Assembly: GCA_964304625.1 (NCBI GenBank)
Contig: OZ199838.1
Coordinates: 12,648,001-12,712,000 of the forward strand
From: Kudoa neothunni
Lineage: Eukaryota; Cnidaria
Length of the DNA stretch: 64,000 nucleotides
Direction: 5' to 3'
Within the stretch, counting starts at the first letter, position 1, and each line of letters opens with the position of its first letter. Position numbers and translations under genes: made by a program. The notes beneath the pieces are model-generated. The model saw nothing but the letters and a program-made list of their open reading frames with translations, ran no database searches and was not told where the DNA came from. Positions 13,164-26,386 of the stretch are shown here, piece after piece.

Positions 13164-15213
13164 TTATAAGAGAGTCTTTAATTAGAATGTACGTTTGCTA
13201 TTATGTACGGTACATCTCCATTAAAAATTTTCTTCGATGGGGAGGGTTAGATTAGACGTTCGAACTTTTGCTGTCATATTAGGCAATAAAATCTTGTGCA
13301 GAACCAGCGATTTTGATTTGGTAAATTTCGTGGTAATGATTATCACAAGATAAAGATTTTTTTTTAGTAAAGTTTTCTCATCATTTCGTAGAATAAGATT
13401 ATTAATTACATTCGAATTATTTTGATATCTACACCATTCATAGAAAGGTCTTGACCAACCAAAACTGAAAGGCCTCCGTCTTAAAGTCTCGCAATGAAAG
13501 CTTTACCTTATGAACAAAGAAGTTTACAATCCAAATGAATCTGATGGTTTTAGTATCTCAATATATATGTCATTATTTTCATTCTCATATTTTCTTTTAT
13601 AATTAAATTTACGTAAATATATCAAAGTACAACCATTTTGGAACTATGAACCAACATGACTCTGGCTTACTTTTTAATCCCAATAGGAGTTGGTGTAGTT
13701 TTCGATTGACACCAAATACTTAAAATTTATCATTAAAAGTAGAGTCAGTAACCAAACATTGTTTGTAATTTGAAAACGACGATGTTATGCAAACTTCAGC
13801 CGCAGCTACACATTCCATGTTAGGTAAAGATTAGCGTTTATTATTAAATACAACTCAATTAAATTAAATGTATTTTTTTAAATAAAAGTTAAGTTTAAGC
13901 ATATTTTTAAATCCAATTAAAATATCGATGACCAAATTTACAGGTAATTAGACGTTTCTAGTTTTTAATGGTAAAATTAATGTTTAGATAATAAAATGAG
14001 TAATTAAGAAGAAGTTTAATAACACTAAATACTTTATTGGATAATTAACCGAAAAAATATGATACAGCACAAACAATTTTGAATTTTGGGATTTATAATA
14101 AAGATAAATAATTTTCTAATTTGAATCAATAAATTAATGTATTATTAAATGAATATTTACAATTTGATCATAGATCATAAACCGTATTTTTAAAATTTAT
14201 AAGAATTTTACATGAGTAATATTTCTATAGAAATTTAGAAATAAATTAACTATTTATTTTATTAAATTATACTATATTCTAATTTTCTATTTCAAAGGTA
14301 ATTTATTACATAGATAATAAAAAAATTTATCGAAAAAAACAGGGAAGCTATTTAATTTAAATGCATAGAGTATTTTATTAAACTATGAATGTACAAAAAA
14401 TGATCGTTTAAAATTCATTATAAATAAAATATGTAAGGTAGTCTTCTAGCGGGAAAAGAATGATCCAAATCTCAAGTTGGATAATTTGTTCAAGAATCGG
14501 TCATTCTTACGGACCATGTTATTACTACTAATATGGTAAAATACAGTAGATTATATAAAAAATTGACCATGTATATCACCCACCTACAAAGGGATGTTGA
14601 TAAGATTAAAAATGAAGACCACGAAAGTGAACGCCCAACTTAGAATTAATATCGCTCGTAAGAATAATCATGACAATTTATTTGATCATTAAAATATTTA
14701 TATTGATATAAAAATCTACCAAAACGTTATTAAAAATTAAAAAATGCGTAATATTTACATCCCATTTAATTTTCCCATTAAACAACACCTTTCAATTATG
14801 AGAGATGGCAATTAATTGATTTGGATACAGAAAGCCAATACGTATACTTCGAGGTCTTATACTGAATTATTTAACCCAAAAAAAAACAACTTCGTTTCGA
14901 AAGGAAAAATACTATTTTAATTAAAATTTATAAACAAGCTTAAAATTGATTCATATAAAATTCCTCATTTTCAGGAGACACTGAATTCAACCGTACAAAT
15001 AATACACAACAAATACTGCCTGATGACACTTATAACTGGATAACTGAATGCAGACTACACGCACAAAGAATTACAACTTATAATTGCAAAAAATTATAAA
15101 ATAGATTATTCAAGAAAAATTGGAAGAGTAAAATAAAATTTACATAAATGACTATCAACATAAACTACTGCTCTATTAAAGAGTGAGTTCAACTGACAAA
15201 TGTTTTTGGACAA

Positions 15214-15809
15214 TTATTCAATCCATTTAAAACCACAATTGGGGGAACAACATACATAGTACAATTGCATGTTCTAAAAGCAGATAAGAGAAAAAGATAA
15301 CATTATTAGTTACATCGGCGTTAGTTGATTGGGATTGAAAAAATACAGCCATGTTATAATTACATCTACCAAAAATATGAACCATAAGGAAAAGTAAAAT
15401 AAGAATTACCTTGGACAGTTGTGATCGTAAGATCGTGGCAATGAAGGATCTGACACAATATCAGAATTGATCTGTTCTAACTCGCTTAAGCAATAATTAT
15501 CATTTCGACTGTAAGATAAATTCAAATACTTAACATTGTTTTTCAATTTACTCACATAAACACACCAGTTATCAGCCACCATTTTAAAAGAGCAATTCCT
15601 ACACTTTAAAACAAATCAAATAGAATCCAATACAAAATACATCACCATACACAATAAATCAGTTGTTTATGACTGGTGTCCTCGGTGGGATAGAGCATAT
15701 TATTACTAGAAGCATAAATGAAGTCATTACAATATTTTTTAGATTCAAAAATAGCTTACCACTCTTGACAGAATTTTATTCCCACGAATGAAGGTGAACT
15801 ATCGGACAT
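15214..15809 (-). CDS. POLR2I: RNA polymerase II subunit RPB9
   Basis: Small zinc-ribbon subunit of RNA polymerase II, involved in start-site choice, elongation and transcript fidelity. Exons on the minus strand: 15809-15760, 15705-15646, 15598-15410, 15365-15302, 15273-15214, giving 140 residues in frame. Zinc ribbon 1 shows KFCQECNNMLYP and YCVWNC (two CxxC pairs). The linker carries DPSLPRSYDHNCP. Zinc ribbon 2 shows NCPRCN, AVFFQSQS and YYVCCSPNCGFKW. All these blocks match human RPB9 (about 125 residues). The extra length is an insertion of roughly 15 residues before SELEQINSDI in the linker between ribbons; it could in principle hide a misread intron, but no splice pair removes it in frame. 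The gene is head to head with STX5, 143 bp between start codons. Confidence 0.93.
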
Positions 15810-15952
15810 TTTTAACTAACCGAAGTGTTACGAATTGTTAAGTTGATAATACTTTTGACGTTGTGGCTTGTGAAGCATCTATTTTAAACTGTAAAAATTA
15901 TGTGTGAATCTGAAAATAATCACCATTAGAATAGGTATTGTTTCATGAGGGT
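15810..15952. promoter_or_regulatory. divergent promoter region POLR2I / STX5
   Basis: 143 bp separate the start codons of two divergently transcribed housekeeping genes. There is no clear TATA box. A TTGACGTTG (CRE/ATF-like) core lies near 15855-15863. That this segment drives both genes is inferred from layout only. Confidence 0.5.
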
Positions 15953-17334
15953 ATGCCGTTCGTCCAAGATAGATCAAATGAATTTAAAGCAATTTTAAGG
16001 TCTCAACACGCCAGACAAGTATATATTTTATTTTATGGCTTGGAACTGATTTTCATATTCAGCAACAACAACAAACATTAAAATATGACCCTAAAAACTC
16101 AAATAAATCTGACTCCTACTTTAAAACATCCACCAAGTATAGGATTTTTATTGTTCATATAACAATTGATTTACTTATTTTTTGCAGTGTGTTAGCAACA
16201 GCTATTTATAATACACAACTAAAATTGGAAACATTAAAAGACTGTAACTGATTGTGGTTTTAATGAATTTTCTAACGACCATTTTAAGTGTGTAGAAACA
16301 AGTCGTTGATTAAGGACAATACAAATCAAGTTCAAAATTTGGTTGTTATTATAAAACAAGTGATTCATAAGAGTTTTTGGTGAATTAATATTATGGGATT
16401 GTTGTTGATGGTAGGATGTGGATTTGATGAAACAACAAATTGCTCGATTGAATGAAATGCACAAACAAGGTGAGCTTTTTTGTCTCTCTGAACAACATAA
16501 AAATCATTGTACAATTGTAATTATGTCATTGGAGGTATTTTAAGAGTGTCTATTATTATCATTGATTTTCTGTTAAGACTTTTCTTGCTGATATATCTAA
16601 GGAGTTTAAGTTAGCGCTTGAAATTAGAGCACAGGTATAAATTGAATGTGGGTCAATTCGATCCCCTATTTGACTGAGTTGAATATTTCAATGTGATGCT
16701 TATCGTATTTGTTTGTATGTGTAGAATATGAAGGAAATGCAAAAAAGGATTGACGTTTTGTCTAATCGAAAAAATGCTACCAATGGATTTCCAACTGAAC
16801 CCCATTTTTCCTCTTCCTCGTATCAACAATCCGCAATCAACAGTCAAAATGTGGCCATCACCGAGGATACTGTACTTAAATTTCCACCCTTGAACACTCT
16901 TTTTTCTGACAACCTCCAACAACAACAGTTACAACAACAAATCCAATCCCAACAATCGAATCAACAAACCAATGTGGTATTTTCGATACTTCTGCTTTGC
17001 ACTCTCAAACTCTGTAGACTTATATGACGGAAAGAGTGGATTCGATGAGGAATATCGAATCAACTATTGTTGAGCTTGGTGAAATTTTTCAACAACTTTC
17101 CACATATGTCCACGAACAAGAAGAACAAATTCAACTGTAACTATTATCCATGTGGTCACTCGCTTCAATAATTATAGCATTGACTCCAATTTGGAACAAG
17201 CAGAATTGCAGGTCGAAGCAGCTCATGTTGAACTACTTAAATATTTCAAAACTATAAGTTCCAACCGTTGGCTTATTATCAAAGTCTTCGCAATCCTCAT
17301 ACTGTTTTTTATAATGTTTACCTTAATTTCATAG
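15953..17334 (+). CDS. STX5: syntaxin-5 (ER-Golgi Qa-SNARE)
   Basis: Qa-SNARE for ER-Golgi and intra-Golgi vesicle fusion. Exons 15953-16018, 16063-16136, 16188-16243, 16289-16359, 16415-16534, 16578-16634, 16725-16973, 17018-17136, 17178-17334 join in frame to 322 residues. The N-terminus (DRSNEFKAIL) matches the human DRTQEFLSAC region. The Habc region includes KLETLKDL and NLVVIIKQDVDLMKQQIARL. The SNARE motif reads MRNIESTIVELGEIFQQL, nearly identical to human, and ends EAAHVELLKYFKTISSNRW before a C-terminal membrane anchor (LIIKVFAILILFFIMFTLIS). Exon 7 holds a Gln-rich linker (about 16915-16973). Introns are 43-90 nt. The protein ends right after the anchor, so it is tail-anchored. Confidence 0.95.
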
Positions 17335-17652
17335 TGTTGTTTGTATTTTTTTAACCACCTTGATAAATGTTTTATTTCGCCCTATAATATAAATATCAAA
17401 TATTTTAGCATTCGTTAAATTTTTGTTTCAACAAATTCAATCGTAAATGATTTAAGCATTTTTTAATACATATATTAATCTTTTAATAGAGGGTAATTTT
17501 AGTTATCCTTATAGTTACTGTTATTTTTTAGTTCACATTATTTATTGCTTTCTATATATATTCATTTAAAATCTAACCTACCTTATTTTGATATTCTGAA
17601 AATCAAATTCATTCTAATAATAAAGTGGCTTTTCTTACGGATCTATTTAACC

Positions 17653-18382
17653 CAGTGTTTCCCGACCTTTTTTCTATCGCGTCTCGTTTTTTCTTGAAAA
17701 ATATTTAGTTTTTTTACTTAAACTACTTATAATTTTGAATGAGGCTTCCCATCACATCAAAATTTGAAAGCAATTAATATATACTTCTTTTTTCATTAAA
17801 ATTGAAAGATATTCGATCAGATCTAATTTATAGGGGCTTTCGAGCTATTTCGTCACTTGGTCAAACAGTTTCGTCATGTTCTTATAAATAGTCGATTTCA
17901 TAGGAAATTGTCGTGTTTGTACACATATACGTAAAATATGGAAAATAAGCCATAATTTTTACAGGTATTTAATTATTCAGGAATTTCTTAGGTAGAAATA
18001 ATAATAATGTGCAACAAATGTTTTCAAATCAAAAAAAATAAACAAGTTTTGGCTCATGAAGAGAATTGTATCAACAAACAGAATCATATAATTAAGGGCC
18101 AACCACGAAACGAATCAAAATTATTTAATTTAATCGATGGAAGATTTAGAACTATTTCACCAGCTGATTGTTTCGGATATTACAAGAAAATGCTCCAATA
18201 TCTTCTAAGGTGCCTAAATAGAGATATTGAAGTAAATATTTTCTTTTAGCTATGTATTTTTTATTTTTATCTTCTCTGTATCGAAATAAAATTTATTTTA
18301 TTATGTATAATAGTGTAGTAATTAATGTAAGTCAATGTCGATGAAAAGCTTAAGACGCGACGATGTAGTTTGGGAAACCCTG
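17653..18382. mobile_element. hAT-type relic
   Basis: The left end begins CAGTGTTTCCCGACC and the right end reads GTTTGGGAAACCCTG, so the termini form an imperfect inverted repeat of hAT style. Flanking 8-mers do not clearly match. An open frame inside (18007-18249, +, 80 codons) carries CNKC near its start and may be a transposase scrap, but I cannot place it in a family. Confidence 0.55.
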
Positions 18383-20202
18383 AAATTTATCGATGGGCCT
18401 TAAAATTAACATCTTTAGTTTTCGCTGCGCCAAAAACAGTGTTAAATGAAGTCCGTGATAATTCAGCCCGCTCTAGATAATACTCGTGTACAAGGGGCAT
18501 ATAAATCAATAATAAATAATCAAAATAGAAAATTAATCAATATTATATCTGGCTAGATTAAAAAAGGGAAAGATCACGATGATACCATTTGACAGGATTG
18601 GAATTAAAGTCTTTCCGATTCTATTAGCGTGAATACCACGTTAAATATTATTATTTATTTTTATATAATTATCCATTGCTTTTGGTATTATTTATAATAT
18701 TGATAGTCGCTTAAAAATAAACGAGCTCGAAAATCGAGTTATTGATTTAATAGTACGTCACACTGCCCAGTTAGCGCTCCATTATCTTTGCTTAACCGAT
18801 GCTCAGGATTTGTCACGTCTCACCTAAATCGTTCATTAAACGTTCAAAAATTTTCATGCCCTATCATAATCTCCCCCTCATGGGGAAACACTGCATTAAA
18901 GATTAATATTCCTTTGTAGCACTTTAGTAAAATTATTTTTTCGTTACAAAGAATTATTATTTTCAAATTTTACTTATAATTACTCATTATATTAAAGCGT
19001 TCTATTGCTAAATAAATTTAGGTTCAACTTAACAAGTATAACTCTGATTGGGATAAATGCTCCACAATTCTCATGAGTAATATCGGTATAAATTAAACCA
19101 GGGGTCGACAACGACCGACCCGCGAGAAGAGTCAATGATAAAGTTAAATTGTTCTTTTATTAGACAGTACCTGTATAATTTCCCTAATTTTACAACCGAT
19201 ATTTTCCGCATAAATAATAGCTTAATAGTAATGTAAACGAAGTAAATTAAATGTAAGCCCTTTTTTTGAATATAAATGTGTAAAAAACAAAACAAAGATT
19301 AACATATTCCCCCACACAAATTTTTACTTAGTTTTACTGATTGTACGATACCAGTCTTATTATGACGAATGGAGACATTTAATAATTATTCTTTACGGTT
19401 TTGTACCATCATTTAAGTATCTGAAATATTAAATTCAATATCAATATCAATGAAATCAGATAAATCTTAAAATAAAAAATTCTATAAAACCAGTCATTTC
19501 GTCATAAAAATATCGAACGTTTCTTATTTTATTTCTTCCATTGCGATGAAAATGTATTCTTTTGAATATCAAAATAGTAATTTACTACATTAATTTTAAA
19601 ATATATTATGAAAAATTCATTACATTTAAAGAATTACATACATATATATATATTGACTTGCCAGCTAGTTTAGCATGATTTTCCGACCCGGCAACCCCTC
19701 CCCCAATCTGTTTGCCGACCCATGAATCAAACTAATTAATAGCAACTAGAAATTACGTCTGAGATACTTCTTAATCTTCTTATGAATAAACAATAGTTAT
19801 ATTAACAGTATGTTAATGAAATTTTAGCTCCAATTTAGAAATAAATGTGTAACAAATGGATATGAGTAAATCATTACTAGTATTAAAATACGTCAACTTA
19901 CTTCTTATCAAGATATAGTCTAATATTTCTTCTTTCATTAATTAAACGTTTTTAATTTTTGATTAATTAAAGGAAAAAAACTAGAGGTATAAAAATTCGA
20001 ATATCGTTTATCGTAATCACGCATGCGAGCATTATTCTCCATGTATAGATAAGCTCAATATAATTAGAATATTCTTAATCCAAGAACAATTTGAGATGTA
20101 GCATATCTTGAGTTGAGACAATTTATGGTCCTAATGTGGTTAATGATCAAGAATAAATCTGGGATTAATGCGGCGTGACACGCGCGCAAGAATAGTAAAG
20201 AG
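18383..20202. other. intergenic, STX5 to RPA1
   Basis: AT-rich spacer. Apart from the hAT element at 19099-19724 I see no coding or RNA gene here. Confidence 0.5.
19099..19724. mobile_element. hAT-type non-autonomous element, copy B
   Basis: 626-bp element starting CAGGGGTCGACAACG and ending TGTTTGCCGACCCATG. Flanks AATTAAAC and AATCAAAC match at 7 of 8 positions, a clear 8-bp target duplication, which is the hAT signature. Its right end, read on the other strand, matches the left end of copy A (shared GGGTTGCCGG and ATCATGCTAAACTAG blocks), so the two copies are in opposite orientation. Confidence 0.82.
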
Positions 20203-23200
20203 ATGGCGGACTTGACAAAAGGCGTTTTGATGGTATTTTTTTATTAAAAATATTTTTTACTGTTTTTAGAGCATTTTCAAATGCACAGATATGAGCCAGC
20301 TTCACAATGAGCCGGTTCTACAGATTTTAGTATAGTCTCGTTAGTATACTATCAACTAATTGAATGTGTTTTTAGGGGTTCAAAAGAATAAATGCAGCCA
20401 ACGAAAGATTTAGGTATTGTTTAACAATTTTAATTTCACCTACTTCTACCGATTCTAGGGCTATCGTTTCTGATGGCATGTATATGTCAGGATGTGAGTT
20501 GTGAATTAAGCTGTGATTATTTTTATGGTTTTCTAGCTGCCCTACTCACTTCTCAGACATGTGAGTTGATCAATGATGGATCTGCCGAGATCAACTGTGT
20601 TGTAAGACTGCTCAAATATGCCGTTCACCAAATCCAGGAAAAGTACATTCGATAGGAGTTGCTTCCGGTGTTACTCTAAACTTGTAGAAAAGTGATACTG
20701 GTTTTAAATATGGAAGTTGTAAAAAAGGCATCCGAAGTTGGCGGGAAAATTGGAGACCCGCAAGCTCTCAAGGATACTGATATTGTCAGCGCTCCAACTC
20801 TTTCTACCACATTCCCATCATCCACGGTAGCGCCAACTGTAAGCAAATCTACAAATCCAGGTATTTGTACGTCTTTAAATTTCTACGAATGAAATTCACG
20901 TTCTCATAGGAGTGCCTGAAAATATTTCTCAAAAGATTCCCAAAACGTACTTTTCTACAACCTAGTTATCAAACTTTCGATTGTCAATATCAAATTTAAT
21001 AGTAACGATGATTTGAATAAAAGTGCAAATTTGCACGCGAGCAATATATTCCCTATCAAAAGTCTGACTCCATATCAAAATAAGTAGATTAATTGGATAG
21101 ATGTAAACGCTTGGTTGTAACTAGGTAAAAATTTGTAGGTGGACAATTCGCGCAAGAGTTTCGCATAAGACTCCCGTAAAAACGTGGCAAAATTCGAGAG
21201 GCGAGGGCAAATTGTTTAGTGCGGAATTTTGTGATGAAAATGTACGTTCAAAGATTGATAGATAATTATATTTATTGATTATGATTAATGATTAATTGTG
21301 CTCAACTCCGACTATTGTTATTGTTTAGGGAGAAATTAGAGCTACTGGTTTTAATGATGCCGTCGATAGGTTCTATAATCTTCTTCAGCCTGGAAAAGTA
21401 TTTTAGACAAACAACACACCCGTGCATGCAGATCAATATTGTCATGCATTTGTAGGTGTATTATATCAGCAAAGCCACTCTTAAAATCGCCAATAAAGCG
21501 TATTCTTCAGTGAAGAATGAATACGAAATGACTTTTCAAAGTGACACACTCATTGAACTGGTATATGCTTTGTGGGATGTTTTCAGTTGATATAACGTTG
21601 ATGTTGATAGTGTGATGATGAAGATATTGATATACCTACCATTCAGTATAACTTTATTAAAGTTGAAGATGTGGTGAATGTTGCGAAAGATTCGTTGATT
21701 GGTTATTTGATGTTGGTTCGAGCACAATTCAATTCCATTGTTTCTATTAGATTTGGTTGCTATTGTCAAAAGTGTGTCTGAACCTCAGAATATTTTAACC
21801 AAGTCAACAAATAAACAGTTGACCAAGCGTGAGCTTACTTTGGTGGATTCTTCCGAGAAATCCATTGTATTAACTGTGTGGGGTGATGAGGTATTTAGTT
21901 GATGCTATGGGAGGTTAGGATTAAGAGGTTTATTGTTACTAGGCATCTGGTGACGAATTCTCTACGGTAGGAAGTGTAGTAGCTTTCAAGGGACTAAAAG
22001 TTTCCGACTTTGCCGGTAACACACTGCGTCCATCACGTCATAAACGCGTGGCTTTCTGCGACTCAACTAATATAAATTATGATTAACATTGTTCAAATAG
22101 GTCGTTCATTGACCACTGTCTCATCGACTCACCACGAAATCAGTCCTGACGGAAAGGAAGCTCATGTTCTTATGGGATGGTATGACAACTATGGCAAAGA
22201 TATAACGTTTACTCCTGTTGGTGCAAACAATTCGATGGATGGTATTTGGGAATTTTTGTTGTTTGACCAATTTTTTAATTTGTCGGGTTGTAGGATCCGC
22301 CGCACCATCCACCCAACATAAAATGTTACATCAAATTAAACTGGAAAATCTCGGTAGAGGGGAAAGGCCTGACTACTTGGCTACCACGGGAGTCATATTG
22401 ACGATCAAATATGAAAATGCACTGTATAAGGTGCGTATTTTTATAATTTTAAATCAGATCTAATATTAAACAAGACTGGGTTTATTAATAATTAATAAAA
22501 ATTTCTATTAATACTTAAAACTATGATATTACTAATTTATTATTATATATACTAAGATTAGTATTAATTTATTTTGTAACATTCCTTTTTTTAGAATAAA
22601 TATTTAAAAATGAGATTGTTATAATTTTATGTTTTCTGGGAATAATTAATTGAGAGAGAAAATTTTATGTAATCATGCGACTTTATTTGAAATATTTTTT
22701 TCGACTGGGAGTGTTTTTACTCAATCTACTAAGTTTACTACCTCACTTAGTTGTAGTGTCGTTTGATGTGAACCAAATTAGGTATGTTTTCTTGGCTGTA
22801 AGTAGATAAAAGCTATTAGTTTGGTATCTTTTCGTTAGTAGTTAAAAGATATTTGTTTAGTATCTTATCAGGAATGCAATGTTTTGTAACTAAAACTAAG
22901 CCGTGGTTTATTATTTTTCCTCCATTAGGCCTATTTTTAAGTTACATTCTTGAGCGGAAGCTGAAATAATGAATGTTTTTTTATATGCACTAGTTAATAT
23001 GCTTATTATGTTATACAGATGCCAATCGATTTTTCACAATCCCTTCCGGACCATGAAAAAAGTGTGTAAAGTTGTTCGTAACCGATTTCAAACATTTATT
23101 ATTTGCACGTGCACATAATAATCATACATCCAATTTTTAAAATGTAAAATAACGAATTGACGTTCATTTTATTGATATAATCAAAATGAATAAAAATTCT

Positions 23201-25760
23201 ATAGCAGACAAGAATACTTAGTTTTAATTTTTGAACAAATCAACTATTTTGGATTGCCATATTTTAACCCACTTTGACGTTTGAACGTCTATTTCCAATT
23301 TTAACAATATTCGATACGATCTAAACTTTTTTAAACCAGTGGGATAACCTAATGCTTTTTTCGGGAAGGACCATTTAGGGTCGCTATATGTGATATGTCT
23401 TATAGTAGCTATCTTAATGTTTTTTAACATATTTTATGAATTTGTATTTTTCTCCTAATGTTCTTATGTTTTTACCTACACTTATCGCTATATTTCTAAT
23501 TTTACTGGGGAAAATGCAATATTAATCAACAGAGTGCCTGGAAAAAGCGTACTAAATCGATGCATCACGTGATTTTCGGTATATATTTGTCATCATTTAC
23601 AGGCAATTAATTGAACCATAATTATCGTTGAGATGAATATGTTTGTTTATATAAACATTTAAAACATTTAGAATTAGAATTAAATAATTTCACAAAATAT
23701 GTGCGAAATCGATTACTAACGGTATTTATATTTTTCTAATTTTAATGTTAAGGTTTGGAAATATTTGAGGTATAAAATATATCGATCTAAATTACTGTAT
23801 CTGTAAAATCTTCGACTAGAAATAAATAACCATCTACAAGTGACTTAATATCATTTAATCCAAAATACTAAAGTATATATATATATGTCGAAATAACGCG
23901 CTCATATCCTTTCCTAATCATTTAATGCAGGCTATTCGCATGGCAAATTTTAATCCCAAACGGCATGTACATGTGCGCCTTGACAATTTTGATTTTAGCA
24001 ACTTTTATTTACAAGTTTTTAGTTATACGCGAATAACATTTTTAGAGCCTGTTACATTTAATTATTTCTACCCTACCGTCTCACTTTTCGTTTAGAGTCT
24101 CGAAATAATTAAATGTAGTCAAAGCTAGTTCCCCTGAATATTATTTACCGTGAAAATGGCCACTTTCTAATTATTTACTTCTAAATATGAAATCGAATAT
24201 ATATGCGTGTATATATCCAAGCCATCTCGTCGAATTATTGCCTTTAACATATGGTTGACTTCTATCTTTGATAGAGAACCGCGCCACTTTAATTTTGTTT
24301 GTGTGAACATCCCAACATTAATCGGACCTCGTCTCGTGTCATGGACAATTGCCTTGTGAACGGAAAAATAAATTTTTAAATTATTGTAGTCTCTCCACAT
24401 ATCTTTTCGTTTAATTGAACCTTCTTCAACATTTTCCACTATAATTCTGTCGATATACAAATATTTCCATTTTTATATCGGGATATCTTTAAAAAACAAT
24501 CTCATCGATTCCACCCATTATTCAGTACATTCAATATTGCCGATTTTTTTGAATATAGCCAATATTAAACTTTCGTTTTTTAATACCGATTTTGCTATTA
24601 AAAACCATCCCGCTATTACCTATTCTTAAGGGTTCATTATTCATTTTCTAATCCACGAATTCTCGTACAATATTTGTCCATTACATGATTGTTGAATATG
24701 TTGAAATATGAAGGTACTGTCGAAGTTGATCGTGGAATATAGTTAGATGTTGGTTATTTTACAGCACGAGAATAAATAACTTTAATTCAACAAATGGAGC
24801 GTTATCAATTCAAAATTAGTTCTAAATCGGATGGGGTGACTTTTTTGACATTTCTTACACTTAAATTGACTTTTATCTCCGGTATGTTTCTTTAGGAACT
24901 AGTCATACTATCTCTGCACACGTATTTGCAAAAGCTAACACACCAAGATTTGCCAAACTTTTAATTTTATGCTCGAAAACAATTATAACGAATTATTAAA
25001 ATCTCATATTTTCTAATGTAAATGGGGTCTTTTGGTTTTTTTCGCGCGGAAATTCTCTGAACATCGCTTAGAACTGTGCAGATACTGTAATTTAGCATAA
25101 ATTATATTTAATCTAGTTTTTTTCTTTCTGATTCAAGTCATATTAATTTTTAATGCCTTAAATTGGGGGTTTTGTGTTAAATTAATGATTTATAATTTAC
25201 TAGGCTTGTCCTACGCCCAACTGCAATAAAAAATTAACCGAAGAACCAAACTTCCGTTGTGAAAAGTGTAATCGCCAATTTGATACCTTCGTCTATCGAC
25301 TAATGTTGAATGTAATTCGGTTTAATTGGTTGTTATTATTTAAATCTGCGTTAGTGCCAAGTGGCTGATTCTTCCAACTCGCAATGGGTCACATTCTTTC
25401 ATGATACTGCCGAGAAATTGCTTGAGAAATCTGCCGATGAGATTGGCCAACTGAAAGATAGTGAAGAGGTCGGTGTTTGTGTGTATAGCATTTTAGTTGA
25501 ATTTATTTTTTTAGAATCAACTGGCTTACGAAGAGGTGTTTAGTCGTCAACGTCTTGTCCACAAAACATTCAGATTGCGCTTCAAAGCAGACTCATTTAA
25601 TGTAACTTAATTTTTCAGGATGTCGCGTCATTTTTAATGTAAAATACATTCTTAGGATGAGGAACGTGTGAGATGCAGCTGCGTGGACGTGAAACCAATA
25701 GATTTTGTCGGCGAATGCCAAAATCTACTCAAACGCATTGCCCAATTGTCTGCAGCATAA
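20203..25760 (+). CDS. RPA1: replication protein A 70-kDa subunit
   Basis: Large subunit of the single-stranded DNA binding complex used in replication, repair and recombination. Exons: 20203-20232, 20270-20329, 20376-20413, 20459-20493, 20537-20642, 20688-20860, 20910-20946, 21063-21083, 21139-21241, 21329-21397, 21456-21560, 21611-21701, 21751-21890, 21943-22015, 22101-22241, 22294-22430, 25204-25311, 25355-25468, 25515-25601, 25656-25760. They join in frame to 590 residues (human 616). Domains in order: N-terminal OB fold (about 1-115), linker, DBD-A starting at LTPYQNKWTIRARV with [10 protein letters not shown] and [14 protein letters not shown] with [19 protein letters not shown] and [10 protein letters not shown], then DBD-C with its zinc ribbon (CPTPNC and CEKC) and the C-terminal [10 protein letters not shown] helix. 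Intron 16 (2.77 kb) splits DBD-C and holds repeats only. Converges on RPS17, 222 bp between stop codons. Confidence 0.96.
24054..24116. repeat. perfect 15-bp inverted repeat in RPA1 intron
   Basis: ACATTTAATTATTTC (24054-24068) pairs perfectly with GAAATAATTAAATGT (24102-24116) across a 33-base loop. It lies inside RPA1 intron 16. It may be a miniature element remnant or a chance AT-rich hairpin. Confidence 0.5.
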
Positions 25761-25982
25761 CAACGAAAATATTAACTGTTGTCTATTTTGATCAAAGTGT
25801 ACATTGTTTTGTGCGCGTGAGAAACGAGAGCGTTTAATTACTCAAGAAATATTGGATGCAGTTTATATTTATTTATCTACTCACTAACAACATCAATCGA
25901 GAGAGTTAGAGTGTGTTTTCTTTGGCTACAAATTCGCCCCATTTTTCGGATGTCTTAGAGAATCCCTACATTCAATAACATA

Positions 25983-26386
25983 TTAGTTAGACTGTGCTGA
26001 CAAGCTAAATATCCTTACGAGATCTTTAATCATTTGGCAGGTTTCTTTGGTCATATTGTCACGGCTACACAACACAGACTCTGATGGAACATAGTTGTCT
26101 CTTCTTTCACGTTCCTCTTCCTGGAGTTTAATAGAGATACCACGGACTGGTCCCTTTTGAATTCTCTTCATCAGATGAGTAGCGTATCCGGCGATCTTGT
26201 TTCTTAGACGCTTAGATGGAATAATAGCAACCTGAGAACAGATTCTTTTGTTCTCGTGAAAGTCCAAACTCAAAATTGGATAATTCTTTTCGATAATGGC
26301 TTTTGCAGCTCTTTTAACTGTTTTAGTTCTAACGTATCCACCCTAGAATAAATTTAGAAAAAGAGAGGACAGAAAAACGTCACCAT
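25983..26386 (-). CDS. RPS17: ribosomal protein eS17
   Basis: Small-subunit cytosolic ribosomal protein. The coding part of exon 1 is just the ATG (26386-26384); a 41-nt intron (26383-26343, starting GTGACG and ending TTCTAG) follows immediately, and exon 2 is 26342-25983. The product is 120 residues: [22 protein letters not shown] at the start, then [20 protein letters not shown] and the hallmark [20 protein letters not shown], almost identical to human. The C-terminus after that is divergent and about 15 residues shorter than the human protein. Start choice is set by the MG(x)VRTKTVK N-terminus and the splice pair. Confidence 0.96.

Larger units (their letters stand above)
11873..15213. other. 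intergenic with repeats
   Basis: AT-rich spacer between MRPL47 and POLR2I. It contains a possible SINE scrap (12440-12549) and a hAT-type non-autonomous element (12550-13163), listed separately. The rest, including 13164-15213, shows no supported exon. Confidence 0.5.
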
